Source: Congeria kusceri (lineage: Eukaryota; Mollusca; Bivalvia; Myida; Dreissenidae). From it: 64,000 nucleotides of DNA. Below, in pieces: positions 35,830 to 46,539 of this stretch; within the stretch, counting starts at the first letter, position 1; each line of letters begins with the position of its first letter. The position numbers were made by a program, and so were the translations under genes. The notes beneath the pieces are model-generated. The model was not told the origin of the DNA. It searched no databases and was given only the letters and a program-made list of their open reading frames with translations. The DNA lies in assembly GCA_027627225.1 (NCBI GenBank), contig CM051034.1, forward strand, positions 19,397,480-19,461,479. Direction: 5' to 3'.

Positions 35830-36090
35830 GAGGCGTGTCGTGGGAAAACCGGGCTTAATGCATGTGCGTAAAGTGTGGTCCTGGATTAGCATGTGCAGTC
35901 CGCAAACGCTAATCCAGGACGGTACTTTCCGCCTACTGGGGACTTATGTTTAGAAGAGATTTCCTTGAAACAGAAAATATCATAAAAGCGGAAAGTGCCG
36001 TCCTGGATTAGCCTGTGCGGACTGCACAGGCTAATCCAGGAAGACACTTTACGCACATGCATTAAGCCTGGTTTTCCTACGACACGTCTC
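35830..36090. mobile_element. Complete 261-bp palindromic MITE
   Basis: Starts GAGGCGTGTCGTGGGAAAAC and ends with its inverse (GTTTTCCTACGACACGTCTC), flanked on both sides by AAAT. Nested inside each arm is a second palindrome, TAGCCTGTGCGGACTGCACA on the right arm and its inverse. Other copies: 35,366-35,508, 55,205-55,415, 59,740-59,970. Confidence 0.85.
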
Positions 36091-36158
36091 AAATAGTTTT
36101 GTAACGTTACATAAGGTTGGGTATGTACACAAAAACAAATATAATGCTCAAAATAGTG

Positions 36159-36164
36159 TTTATT
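36159..36164 (-). terminator. Poly(A) signal, glycine-rich copy 2
   Basis: AATAAA on the minus strand at the end of an inferred 3'-UTR exon (36,259 to about 36,145; acceptor ATATTTTTTCAG). The exon aligns with the 3' UTR of copy 1. Confidence 0.65.
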
Positions 36165-36486
36165 TAGAGTATCGATTACCGTGTAAAGTGAAAGTAACAA
36201 AATGGTACATTGATGTCTCAGAACCCATTGATGCTTAAGACGTTCGGCTTGGTCAAATCCTGAAAAAATATATCTTTGATCCATCTAAAAACTGTCGAAG
36301 ACCATTGCATCAATACTCTTGATAACATAGATTGGTAATACGGTACTTAAAGGAATTGGAAATGGGTTTCAATTACAAGCATCCAACATTATGATTAGCA
36401 CATGCGTAATTATTGACATTTACTTGACACAAATATAACGCATAAATTAAGTTAAAAAAATACCTACCATCTTTGATAAGCATGCT

Positions 36487-37011
36487 TTACCACTTGTGCG
36501 GGCGCCATTTCTTGTATCTGCAAACACAGTTTATGATAAACAAATGTATATAATTTAATTACTTTTATTAAAATTTATAGAATACTAATTATTGTATTGA
36601 TATTTACCCATATCCACCATAACCTCCGCCATATCCACCATAACCTCCGCCATATCCACCATAAACGCCGCCATATCCGCCATATCCGCCATAGCCTCCG
36701 AATCCTAGTCCGCCACCGTAGCCACCATAACCTCCGTAGCCACCATAACCGCCAAGTCCACCATATCCCTCACAACCGCCATAACCACCAAATCCTGGTC
36801 CATAACCTCCGTAGCCACCATAACCTCCGCCATAAGCTCCCAATCCAGGTCCACTGTAGCCGCCATAACCTCCCCATTCTAGTCCGCCGTATCCGCCATA
36901 GCCGCCGTCATAGCCACCATAGCCGCCATTGCCGCCGTATCCGCCATACCCACAATACTGATGGGCTACAACAGCTGCGATCAACAGAGCAAGTAGGAGA
37001 ATTGCTTTCAT
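36487..37011 (-). CDS. Secreted Gly/Tyr-rich protein, shematrin-like (copy 2)
   Basis: Coding exons 37,011-36,608 and 36,517-36,487 (435 nt, 144 aa, the same length as copy 1). Residues 1-17 form the signal peptide MKAILLLALLIAAVVAH. The repeat domain is GGY-based but more varied, with LEW, PGL, PGF and LGF inserts and two cysteines (in QYCGYGG and GGCEGYG), which the other copies lack. The tail exon encodes YKKWRPHKW, four residues shorter than in copy 1. Donors are GG|GTAAAT after the repeat and ATG|GTAGGT after the stop; the acceptor is TGTGTTTGCAG, identical to copy 1. An AG at 37,022-37,023 marks a 5'-UTR intron. The DNA that carries the promoter and UTR exon in copy 1 is absent here, and a 700-bp transposon lies 75 bp upstream. 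Likely extracellular matrix; function inferred. Confidence 0.82.
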
Positions 37012-37085
37012 GGATGCGAAGCTGCCAACAAAAATTAACGTATACAGTTATGTAATAACTTAAGTGTCTTTAATAATGCTGTTAA

Positions 37086-37785
37086 GGTCCTGTCACACTG
37101 TGGCGAATTTGAGCTACGACTTCTGGCGATTTGTAACTCGGCACAACTCGTCCAGTGTCGTGTAGATCTTGTACGCATGTCGTTCTTTGCCGCACGGATG
37201 TCTACTTATCTCTTCTTATGTCGCCAGTACTCGTCATGTAGCGGCGAGAATTTTAAACCCTTTAAAATTCTCGCCGCTTTTCGGCGACTTTTTATTCTCG
37301 TACACGTGTCGAAGACATGTCGAAGGAATCTCGCCCACTCTCAAACAGACTCGAACACAATCCGTAGACATGTCTTCCTTTGTCGTAGCGTTTCGCCTTC
37401 TATAATCATTCTACGACATAACACGAGTTTGCTGCGAGTTTGGGAGACCTGCCTACGACATCTGCTCTTCCGGTTCTCGTGAAATGTCGCCAGAAACTCA
37501 TGTTCATGTCCTCACATGTCTTACAGACTCGTCCACACTTGTACATTCTCGAAGACAAGTATTCGATTGTCGAAAAGATATCGTAAGCACATCTCGGCTG
37601 AACTCGTGTTAAAATGTGAGTATCGTAATTATGTCGTGTCAATGTCGTATCAAGATTGAGTGTTACTCGAACAAATGTCGTCTTAAACAACTCCGAAACC
37701 AACTCGTCCACTTAACGGCGAGTTATAACTCTCCAGGACTCGTACAAAACTCGAAGATCAAATTTGCCACAGTGTGACATGGCCT
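37086..37785. mobile_element. 700-bp TTAA-flanked DNA element upstream of copy 2
   Basis: The ends GGTCCTGTCACACTGTGGC and (inverted) AGGCCATGTCACACTGTGGC are flanked by TTAA at 37,082-37,085 and 37,786-37,789. The interior is dense in short CTCG and TGTCG words on both strands, spaced roughly every 10-20 bp. Non-autonomous: open frames inside are short and unlike any transposase. TTAA targets are typical of piggyBac- and Kolobok-type systems. Confidence 0.75.
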
Positions 37786-37854
37786 TTAAAGAGGGGCTGT
37801 CAGTTTTTCATAGATTCATTTTGCGTCGCTTTCGAAACTTTCTAGCAACAACAA

Positions 37855-38080
37855 TCGTTATATATATAACATAAAAACCGACAACATCGACAAAACCTAT
37901 TTTATTTATAAAAAAATTCTTATTTTCTGTCGATACAGACCCGTTTATCGTAAGCACAGGCTACATGCGCCAACAATCGATTACTATTTAAGATTTAAAT
38001 TTCTCTCTTATTTTGCATTTTTTAACATAAGTTAATCCCAACATTAATTATAAAATTACTTTATTTTATTTTAAATATGC
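37855..38080. repeat. Duplicated block upstream of copy 2
   Basis: Homologous to 22,560-22,870 (see that entry). Here it lies only ~135 bp of non-transposon sequence away from the coding exon, compared with ~1.95 kb at copy 1. Confidence 0.5.
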
Positions 38081-38383
38081 CTACATCATTAGAATAAATG
38101 GATGCTTTTACGTTACAATTTTAGTACCAAATCGTTCAGTCCCTCGAATTAAACCACGAGGGCGCTGGCAATAACTATCCAGGTGTACTCATTTATCAGA
38201 TAAAGATTTTATATAAAAAAAAGATTCTCGGATATATTATGTTAGAAACCTTTAATATCGCATAAACTATTGGCATATACGTTTTGAATGTCGGTCTTTT
38301 GTTGGAAAGGTTTAAACAAGAAACAATATTAAGTTTCATTTATTTGTTTGTTTTTGTTTTCGTTTCATTTTTTATCATTAGCT

Positions 38384-39090
38384 CGACTATTCGAAGAATA
38401 GTAGAGCCTTTCTACTCGCCATGGCTTCGTCGTCCGCATCCGCGTCCGAATTTGGTTAAAGGTTTTATTCACAAGTCTTGTATCTTATCCATACTACATA
38501 AGTAATTCTCTTGAAACTTGGAATATAACTTTGTCACCAACTTCACTATCAGGGGCAACATTCTCCAAAACTCTGTTTTGTATTTTGGCAGAGTTATCCC
38601 CCTATTTCACATAGATTTGCCAGTTAAAATTTATATTCCAAAGTTGTGTAACTTCAAAACTGCATAAGTTATTTATTTGAAACTAAGAATATACCTTAAT
38701 CATTAACTCCAGCATCAAATGCCACATTCGCCATAACTCGGTTTTGTATTTTGGCACAGTTATTCCCCTTTTTCCTTTAGGTTTTTAGGTTATGGTCAAA
38801 AGTTTTGTAACTTCAAAACAACATAAGTTATTCATTTGAAACATAGAATATTTCTATGTCATTAACCCCAGTACCAGGGGCAACATTTTCTCTATTGTTT
38901 TATTTTACAGAGTTTTGTCCCCTTTTCCCATAGATTTTCAGGTTAAAGTTTATATTCAAAACTTCAAAACCACATAGGTTATTCACTTGAAACCTAGAAT
39001 ATACCTTCGTCATCAACTCCAACATAAAGTGCTATATTTCCCATATCTTATATTTGTATTTTGACATAGTTATGCCATTTTTTCACAGGG
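38384..39090. mobile_element. Second composite element of the 3341-4326 family
   Basis: Begins GCTCGACTATTCGAAGAATAG and holds about four ~165-bp units with 'AACTTCA.TATCAGGGGCAAC', 'CATAACTC.GTTTTGTATTTT' and 'CACATAGATTT'. The right terminus seen in the first copy (CTTCGAATAGTCGAGC) is missing, so it is truncated. Confidence 0.6.
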
Positions 39091-40010
39091 GATGAATAAA
39101 TGTAGTTACCATGAAAATTAACCATTTTATCACAAATTTTAAAATAATGATAATATGTTTGGTGAGCGAATTTTGGCAAATCATTAGACTTCGTTAAATA
39201 ATACTAACGAAACCAATTACATATTACTTTAACTATAGAGTCCTCCACAAATATTAGATCTACCTATGTATGTTAAAGTGACCTCTACAAAATACAAATC
39301 TACCTATGTATGTTATATATCCTGTGTTCATCAAATACAAAACAAGACTTGTTGATGTTTACTTTTTTAGGTTGATACTTTCTACATATCGATTGAAATA
39401 AAATTTGTGCTACAAAAAAAATTTGGCAAATCAAAACATAAATTAACGTACCACTAAAAGAGCCTATCGCAAATATATAAACTGATACAATAATTTATTT
39501 ATTATAGTTTATTCATAATAAAGTAGACAAAATAATGATATACATGACATATACTTATTTTCTAGTGGTTGTTTTTAACGAAAGTATCGAGAATAAAAAG
39601 CTATTACAGAAATCATTGTAATATGTTAGTGGATATTTATATGGACACGCTGCATAGAAAGTGATGGACGAGAAGGTCATTCTATTGTACTTACCATTCA
39701 TCAGTCCATTTGAAAAATTTGTCCTTGATAGATTACAATAAAGCAATAGTTACATTTGGGGAATTTACAATCATGTATAGACTTATATTATGAGCAAACG
39801 TTAACAGTAGTGGGACAAAAAGGATCATTGGATAATTTCTTATGAGAATAAATACAGGATTGGACTAAGATTCATGCAGAACTTCCTTTTCTTTGCGGAC
39901 AGAGATGTAATAGGATAAACGATAATAGATGGCATTGAATGTCGTCTTGTTGAAGTTTAAATTATACAACATTGCAACAGTTTGTCAAAACTTTATATCA
40001 AATAATACAG

Positions 40011-40271
40011 GGCACGTATTCACAAAGCTGCTTAGGGAAAACTTAAGTAGATTCCTTAAATTCATAAAATTCCTTAAGTTTCTGGCAGTTTCATGCATAT
40101 GTCTTTTAACATTAAAATGTTGTACACTTGTATATATTGCTTATATGTTTATTATTTCAGCCTTCTTTGTATATAAATCATTGGATTTCACATAGAAAAT
40201 TTGATCTGAAATTTTCACTTAAGTACAACATAAGTTAAGTTTTCCCTTAGGGGCTTTGTGAATATTAGACC
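40011..40271. mobile_element. 261-bp MITE, ends GTATTCACAAAGC
   Basis: The left end GGCACGTATTCACAAAGCTG and the inverted right end GGTCTAATATTCACAAAGCC share most positions and extend into CTTAGGGAAAACTTAA on both sides. Non-coding interior. Confidence 0.75.
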
Positions 40272-40311
40272 AGCTCTAACTTCCAGAGTGTTGTACAAGG
40301 CTGTGTAAAAT

Positions 40312-40840
40312 GTATTGCATATGTATGGTTATCAATTATCTGTCGAATACTCCATGTATAACATATGTATGGTTATCTGTCGAATACCCCATGTATTACA
40401 TATGTATGGTTATCAATTATCTTTCGAATACCCCATGTATTACATATGTATGGTTATCAATTGTCTGTCGAATACCCCATGTATTACATATGTATGGTTA
40501 TCAATTATCTGTCGAATACCCCATGTATTACATATGTATGGTTATCAATTGTCTGTCGAATACCCCATGTAGTACATATGTATGGTTATCAATTATCTGT
40601 CGAATAGCCCATGTATTACATACGTATGGTTATAAATTATCTGTCGAATACCCCATGTATTACATATGTACGGTTATCAATTATCTGTCGAATACCCCAT
40701 ATAAAAAATTACATGTGTATGGTTATCAATTATCTGTCGAATGCCCCATGTATTAAATATGTATGGTTATCAATTTTCTGTCAAATACCCCATGTATTAC
40801 ATATGTATGGTTATCAATTATCTGTCGAATATTCCAAGCA
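40312..40840. repeat. 45-bp minisatellite, ~12 copies
   Basis: Consensus unit begins CATGTATTACATATGTATGG and ends TTATCTGTCGAATACCCC. Most units are exactly 45 bp, with one short unit near 40,365 and one with a 6-bp insertion near 40,700. Because 45 is a multiple of three, long frames run through all three plus-strand frames; I do not regard them as genes. There are no variable spacers, so it is not a CRISPR array. Confidence 0.92.
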
Positions 40841-42149
40841 AAAAGACAAACAGATTTTAACGGTGTAAACAATGAAAACATGAAGTAATTCTATGCATGA
40901 TTCTTTGAAAGACGTTCTCGGTGGCATTTATCAATAAAATCGGTCGATAGTTTGATGCTAATGCTGACTCACCATGTTTACAAATCGGGCACACATTCAC
41001 AATTTTCAAAGAGAAGGCATTATGTAGGCACGAATATTAATTTAATAATTTACCAATGGTTCCCTTATTTGTTACATTTCATCACCAAGGATCAGTAATC
41101 AACTCTGTCAGAACCGGGAACGTTTTCCCCTTAACATTAAGTTCAATAAACCCCATGAAACTTAAACAGGAAAAAAACCCTTATTAGCATCCACAGGTCG
41201 TATTTTGTGTGGCCAAGTTACCTATTGCCTATACAACACAATGCAATACACACACGACAATACAAAACATTAACTGACTCAAACTGGGGACATCGCCTTG
41301 GAACGGTCAATGCAAAGCATGAAGGGTTTAAACCGGTTAAATGGCTTGCCGAACCTTACACCTAGCCCAGTTAATCACAATACGCATTGCAATTCAAATT
41401 AAATAGTAATAAAAGAGAATATACTTTCAATGAATTTGAAGTTAACTCAATGGTTTAACGTTCACCAGAGCAACACAATTGCAACTTTCCGAGGCATGAT
41501 GAAACTAAGTAAAACATGTATCATCTACATTCCTTCTTGTCCACAAGATTCCAAAACATAACCTCATTTAGAAGAAATTGTAGATCATCGTCATATGCAT
41601 TTCAAGAAGAAGCCGTAGTACGTGGTGTTAAAGGCCAGATGTCATTGCTTGAGTGTATATGATAAACATTTGTAAATAAAATGAAGCGATAAGAACGTTC
41701 TTGTGTGGACTCCTTGTATTTGTAGTTTTTAACATAGTGATAGTCAAATTTTCAAGTACCTATGCCATCACTTTTTGTAAAAGAGTGTTCATTAAATATA
41801 TATCAACTAACGTCGTAATTTATTATAATCCCCGATGGTTTATCCCAAAAGTGTAGATAATAAGTTTTTGTAATAGGCTATTCAATTGTTTCAGAACAAT
41901 GATAACGTATATTTTATTTTGTTCTTAAGTAGATTCGCCAATTTCAGAAGTACACGATTTCGGTTACTTAAAAAAGATACGATAGGAAACTATTGTGGTT
42001 GTTTGATTCATGAAATAAGTGATAAGATCGTGTAAAATTATACTGTAGACGGATATCATTTGTTTAACGTGCAGAAAACAGGGCGAGTAGATTTGAATAA
42101 ATGTTTCTTGTTATCTTTATTATGACCTCTACGCAGACGTTAAACTTGA

Positions 42150-43202
42150 TACCAAGTGCCGGAAAACAGTATCCAGATCACTGGTTTTCCAGTTTTACAA
42201 GCGTTTCGCAGAAGGCGTGACTCTACAAATGACGACAATCGAAATTGAAGGCCATCTGTGCAACGTATTGTATGGGAAGACAGACGTAAGTCAGTTGCTG
42301 AAATAGCTAAAGAAGGTGATACAGGCATGTACGCACACAATACTAACGGACACTCTGCATATGAAGGATTTGTGTGCTAGATGGGTGCCTCGTTGTTGAG
42401 TGATGAAGAAAAGGCTAAACGCCTTTTAGCGTCCGAGGCCTGCTTACGACGTTGGCGATCTGAAAGCGATGTGTTCCTAAACCGTTTTATTACGTGTGAT
42501 GAGACATGGAATCATAACTACGATCCTGAAACAAAACAACAGTCTATGGTCTTGAAGACACTCTCGACACCACCTCCAAAGAAGGTGCGTGGCCAAAGAT
42601 CAGCTCAGAGGACGATGTTTATCTTTTTTCATGGACAGAGCATGCTTCTGTCTCACGCGGTGCCACATGTAGTGACGTCAACACCAAATATTACCAGGAG
42701 GTTAATTATTGTTTATGTTTATTGCATGTATATTAAAAATAAAAGTTAATATAATAATATAATATATATATATATATACAACGTACAATACGATCGCCTT
42801 AAATAAAATGGCTGAATGTTGTTTTTCTCTCTTTAATTTTCAGGTAATTCGGCGAGACCTAGTGCATGCGTTCTATGACCAACATATAATCCAAGATCCT
42901 TCACCGGGACAGCTCATCGGTCGCACGAGCCGATAATAACGATCGACTTCAATGCGTTAGAGCTGTTCAAACACAGTCCATACTGCACCTACCTTGCTCC
43001 TATGCACTTTGCGGTATTTCCCTGCATGAAGAGCGAGATAAAAGGGAGGCATTTTCTTAACATTACGGACATACAGATTGCAGAACGGACATTCATCAGG
43101 AAATGTGACTTGAAATGGTTTAGTGATATTTACAAGTCGTGGATAGACAGACATGACAAGTGTTGTGTGCTGTGCGGAGGTGAATACTTCGAACAATTGT
43201 GA
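42150..43202 (+). pseudogene. mariner-type transposase relic
   Basis: Decayed DDE transposase in several frames. In order: a helix-turn-helix remnant ('KTDVSQLL'), 'HMKDLCARWVPRLLSDEEKA', the first catalytic block 'FITCDETWNHNYDPETKQQS' (DET), 'PPPKKVRGQRSA', 'MFIFFHGQSMLLSHAVPH', then after an AT-rich interruption (about 42,690-42,845) the C-terminal 'LAPMHFAVFPCMKSEIKGRH' and 'KCCVLCGGEYFEQL' ending at 43,200-43,202. The order matches mariner/Tc1 proteins. Multiple frame changes and stops make it inactive. Confidence 0.75.
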
Positions 43203-43433
43203 CTTTCGTGATAGTTACTCGCCCTTCATCATATTCGGAACTGTTGTACACAGTTATCTGATATACAGTCCGGTATGTGTAACCAGGATGCACAAAACAT
43301 ATGTTGCCATTTACACAATTGCATCTATAAAGAAGGCAACGGCCATTTGTCAGAATTTCGTGAGCAGGTAACATGGTATGTCCATACTGGCGGTATGCAT
43401 AAAAATAACTACTGTTGAATGATGAAGAATCTG

Positions 43434-43439
43434 TTTATT
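43434..43439 (-). terminator. Poly(A) signal, glycine-rich copy 3
   Basis: Minus-strand AATAAA at the end of an inferred 3'-UTR exon (43,547 to about 43,420; acceptor CCTTTTTTTCCAG). Confidence 0.5.
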
Positions 43440-44389
43440 TTAGCATTTTACAAACAGATAGAGTAGAAAGATAACATCAAAGTCTATACATTCACTGGTG
43501 CCCTCGAAGTCCATTTGGGTACCGCATGGTCGTGAACGTGACGCCTACTGGAAAAAAAGGGGAGACAATTAATGTACTAGTGTTTGGTAAGTGAACAAAA
43601 TTAAAATATGAATTATGTGTATCAGTTAGAATAAAACGAATACGCATGTATATTAAAAAGTATAACATTGTAGTGTTCAGAATACAAAAGTAAATAGAGT
43701 TATATGAAGGCAACGACGTGATTTCTAAAATCTGAACTCTGTTGTTACTAACTATCCTTAACATCCAATCAGTATGTTGCTAGAACAAGAATTTGGTATC
43801 GTTGTTTTCTACACGACCAAAATTTTTTTGGTTGCTGATCTGCAATTACTTCGATGTAATAGTTAAAATTGTTTTTTAAACAAGCAAATAAAGAAACAAA
43901 ACGAAATAGTTCATGATTCTAACATTGCCTGCATGTCCTAAACGAAATGTATAAAATGTATAATGTGTTAAAGAGAAATATATTGTATTACATGCTAGAT
44001 ATGTCTTACTGTTGCATATATACCTTCATTGACTGCGTTTTGTATTCAGCAAATATTAGGCATAATTTATCAGGAGATTATGTGTATGCATGAGTAAGAA
44101 AGGGTTGTATATTTACAGTATTAACAAACATGGTTCTGCGTGTTATTGATTAGAAACAAAATAAATAAATTTGCATAAAGATGTCGTACATATATGGAAT
44201 ATCTTACTTTTAAAATATTCTACATTCAGGTTCTGAATGTCATCGATCTTATGTCAAATGTCGAATATTTGTTACATAAACATGACAGTATCACATTCGT
44301 AAAATTTACCAAATTATGTACAAAGATGTGAGGAAGTAATATATTTTTTAAGCAAAAACATCTCATGTATGTCATACGTTACCTTTCGC

Positions 44390-45072
44390 CTACCACTTCC
44401 TCCGGCGCCATTTCTTGTGATGTGGGTACCAGCTGTAAAACACAAGTAGTGTTCAAAACATTGAACAGTATTTGTCGCACAAAAAAATATATAAATGAAT
44501 AAAGAACATAATATATTGTGCAACGTTAAGTCTTATTAATAAAGCTATTCATTTTGTCATTATGGTTATAACCAAACTAGAAATTATGTTTATCTACCCG
44601 TGATATCCACCATAACTCCATAGCCGTATCCAGCACCCAAACCGTAGCCGTATCCAGCGCTCAAATCGTAGCCGTATCCAGCTCCCAAACCGTAGCCGTA
44701 TCCAGCGCCCAAACCGTAACCATATCCAGCTCCAAAACCGTACCCGTATCCGGCTCCCAAACCGTATCCAGCTCCCAAACCGTAGCCATATCCACCGCCC
44801 AAACCGTAACCGTATCAAGCGCCCAGACCGTAGCCGTATCCAGCGCCCAGACCGTATCCACCACCAACTCCAAAGCCTAAACCGAATCCACCGCCAGCGC
44901 CGAATCCAACGCCCAAGCCGAATCGACTGCCATAACCGAAGCCAGCGCCGTATCCGAGACCTAAGCCGTGGCCGTAGCCAGCGCCCACGCCGTAGCCGTA
45001 TCCACCGCCGTATCCATACGGATGGGCGACGACAGCCGCAACAAGGAGGGCAATCAATGCGATCGATTTCAT
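44390..45072 (-). pseudogene. Shematrin-like glycine-rich gene, broken (copy 3)
   Basis: Exons 45,072-44,598 and 44,432-44,390. The signal peptide MKSIALIALLVAAVVAHP is followed by irregular GYG/GFG repeats and then regular GAGYGYGL octapeptides. Two lesions are visible. A TGA at 44,815-44,817 replaces a Gly codon (GGA) after residue 85. A base is missing near 44,617, which moves the last residues before the donor out of frame. The donor is GG|GTAGAT, the acceptor TGTTTTACAG, and the tail exon in the paralogous frame encodes WYPHHKKWRRRKW with TAG. In the shifted frame the tail exon is also open and would stop at the first codon of the UTR exon. TATA box and splice sites survive, so loss is recent, polymorphic, or a sequencing error. 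Confidence 0.75.
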
Positions 45073-45446
45073 GTTTGCCTAACTGTCAATTCGATAAATA
45101 AATATGTATGGCAATACTGACGTGTTCCATATCGAGGGATGAAAACCAGAAGGTACCAACTGTCAGTATATAGCCTTTAGAATTCGTTAAAGCGGCGAAT
45201 AAGAAAGTTCATTTTTGGACCCATTTTACCATATCTAATGAATAAAATGTAAGTTACCGTTGTATTGTACTGGACTAGTATTTCTTTTTGTGGATTTTTA
45301 TAAATATAGTGTAAATATATTGTATCGTTCAAATTCGAAAACAGTGAAACTATTAACACCATATCTATAAGAATCGTATTGAACTAAAAACTGTTGAAAT
45401 CTCAACAACAAGAATTAAAGATGGAGGAGTAAAATAAGGAACATAC

Positions 45447-45470
45447 CTTCTGGTTATGGTTCGCAACTGT
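45447..45470 (-). other. Inferred 5'-UTR exon of copy 3
   Basis: About 24 nt ending CCAGAAG|GTATGT (donor at 45,446). It would splice to the AG at 45,083-45,084, 10 nt before the ATG; the intron is about 360 bp. Confidence 0.5.
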
Positions 45471-45489
45471 TGGGTGCCAGAAAATTATC

Positions 45490-45500
45490 GCCTTATATAG
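45490..45500 (-). promoter_or_regulatory. TATA box of glycine-rich copy 3
   Basis: Minus strand CTATATAAGGC, about 30 bp before the inferred UTR exon. Same arrangement as copy 1. Confidence 0.55.
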
Positions 45501-45539
45501 CATGCGTTAGGGAGAAGATAATTGTAAAGTTCTAATTAA

Positions 45540-46080
45540 AGTCAGCAATTTTCTTAAAACGAAGGACACCAATAGTTACAAAAGGTAATATATTTGTGGA
45601 ACATTGTTTCTGTCGGTCAATTTCTTTTTCATTTTTATTGATGAGATTACGGTTTTAAGTGATATACATTTCGCCCGTGTGCACTGTAATTTATATAGAT
45701 AATTACGGCATATTAAAATGCAAAACGAGTTGAAGACAAATGTGTTATCATTATACACTGTATATTTAAAACGAAAGATTTAAAACAGAATAACTTTGAC
45801 TTTTAGATACAAATGCTGAGCAAGGAACAGATTTCATTTGAGAAAGAAATATAAACCCGTTTTGTTTTTCGTTTAAATATAACGAAACAAACATAAAATT
45901 ACTTAAATTTTGATGTTCATCTGTATACGTTAAACTATACAAATGGTACATTTTTAATGGCCAATGTTGAGACCTCTAAAACATGCTTTTGTTAAGACTT
46001 CTAAGAACATGCTTTTGTTAAGAACTCATTTATTCAGAACAGCTCATTAGTATGTTACCTATGTAATAGATGTATTTCAG
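45540..46080. other. AT-rich DNA without a gene
   Basis: Only a 33-bp-spaced direct repeat (ACATGCTTTTGTTAAGA, at about 45,980 and 46,009) stands out. Confidence 0.4.
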
Positions 46081-46084
46081 TAGA

Positions 46085-46260
46085 TATAAGTCAATATACA
46101 TGTATATGTAGCCCGGTGGTGAAAAGTGTGCAGCCAGTTCGGGACTCGAACCCGGGACCTCTCGCTTACAGGGCGAGTGCGCTATCGAGAGATCTAATCG
46201 GGCTGCCGACACAGTTAATCACCAATCCCGCTTAAATTCGGTAATGTGACATTCTCCTCT
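46085..46260 (-). mobile_element. tRNA-Thr-derived SINE-like unit, copy 1
   Basis: The minus strand holds a tRNA-like fold: CTCGC-CCTGTAA-GCGAG anticodon arm (anticodon TGT), B box GGTTCGAGTCC, followed by CACACTTTTCACCACCGGG. The acceptor stem has a mismatch and the same unit recurs 300 bp away with shared flanks, which suits a tRNA-derived repeat better than a working tRNA gene. Confidence 0.6.
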
Positions 46261-46382
46261 GCCAAGTTGGAGTTCGTACTCGAATTCGAGTCACAGAGAA
46301 CTGTGTTATTCTGACCCCGACTAACCCACGCGCAGGTTCCATGGAGATTTGCTCGTGCCGTGGTCTCACTTTGGGCGACAAA

Positions 46383-46530
46383 TGTCACCGGGTGGTGAAA
46401 AGTGTGCAGCCAGTCCGGGACTCCAACCCGGGACCATCCGCTTACAGGGCGACTGCTCTACCTTGAGCTTTCTAACCGGGCCGCTTTCACAGCTAATTAC
46501 CGATCCCCCTTAAGTTCGATACCCTGACAT
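46383..46530 (-). mobile_element. tRNA-Thr-derived SINE-like unit, copy 2
   Basis: Same structure as the copy at 46,085: tail GGTGAAAAGTGTGCAGCCAG on the plus strand, anticodon TGT, B box degraded to GGTTGGAGTCC. The flanks 'ACAGCTAATTACCGATCC' and 'GACATAT' also match, so the unit is longer than the tRNA part. Confidence 0.6.
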
Positions 46531-46539
46531 ATATATTGA

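Noticed and set aside
40312..40840. CRISPR-like array
   Set aside because: Units are contiguous with no unique spacers, and the genome is eukaryotic.
40310..40868. Open frames up to 148 codons in three frames
   Set aside because: They follow from a 45-bp repeat unit (a multiple of 3) without stops; no start context, promoter or domain.
46125..46205. Functional tRNA-Thr gene
   Set aside because: Acceptor stem mismatch and a duplicated unit with shared non-tRNA flanks favour a repeat, though a model scan could change this.
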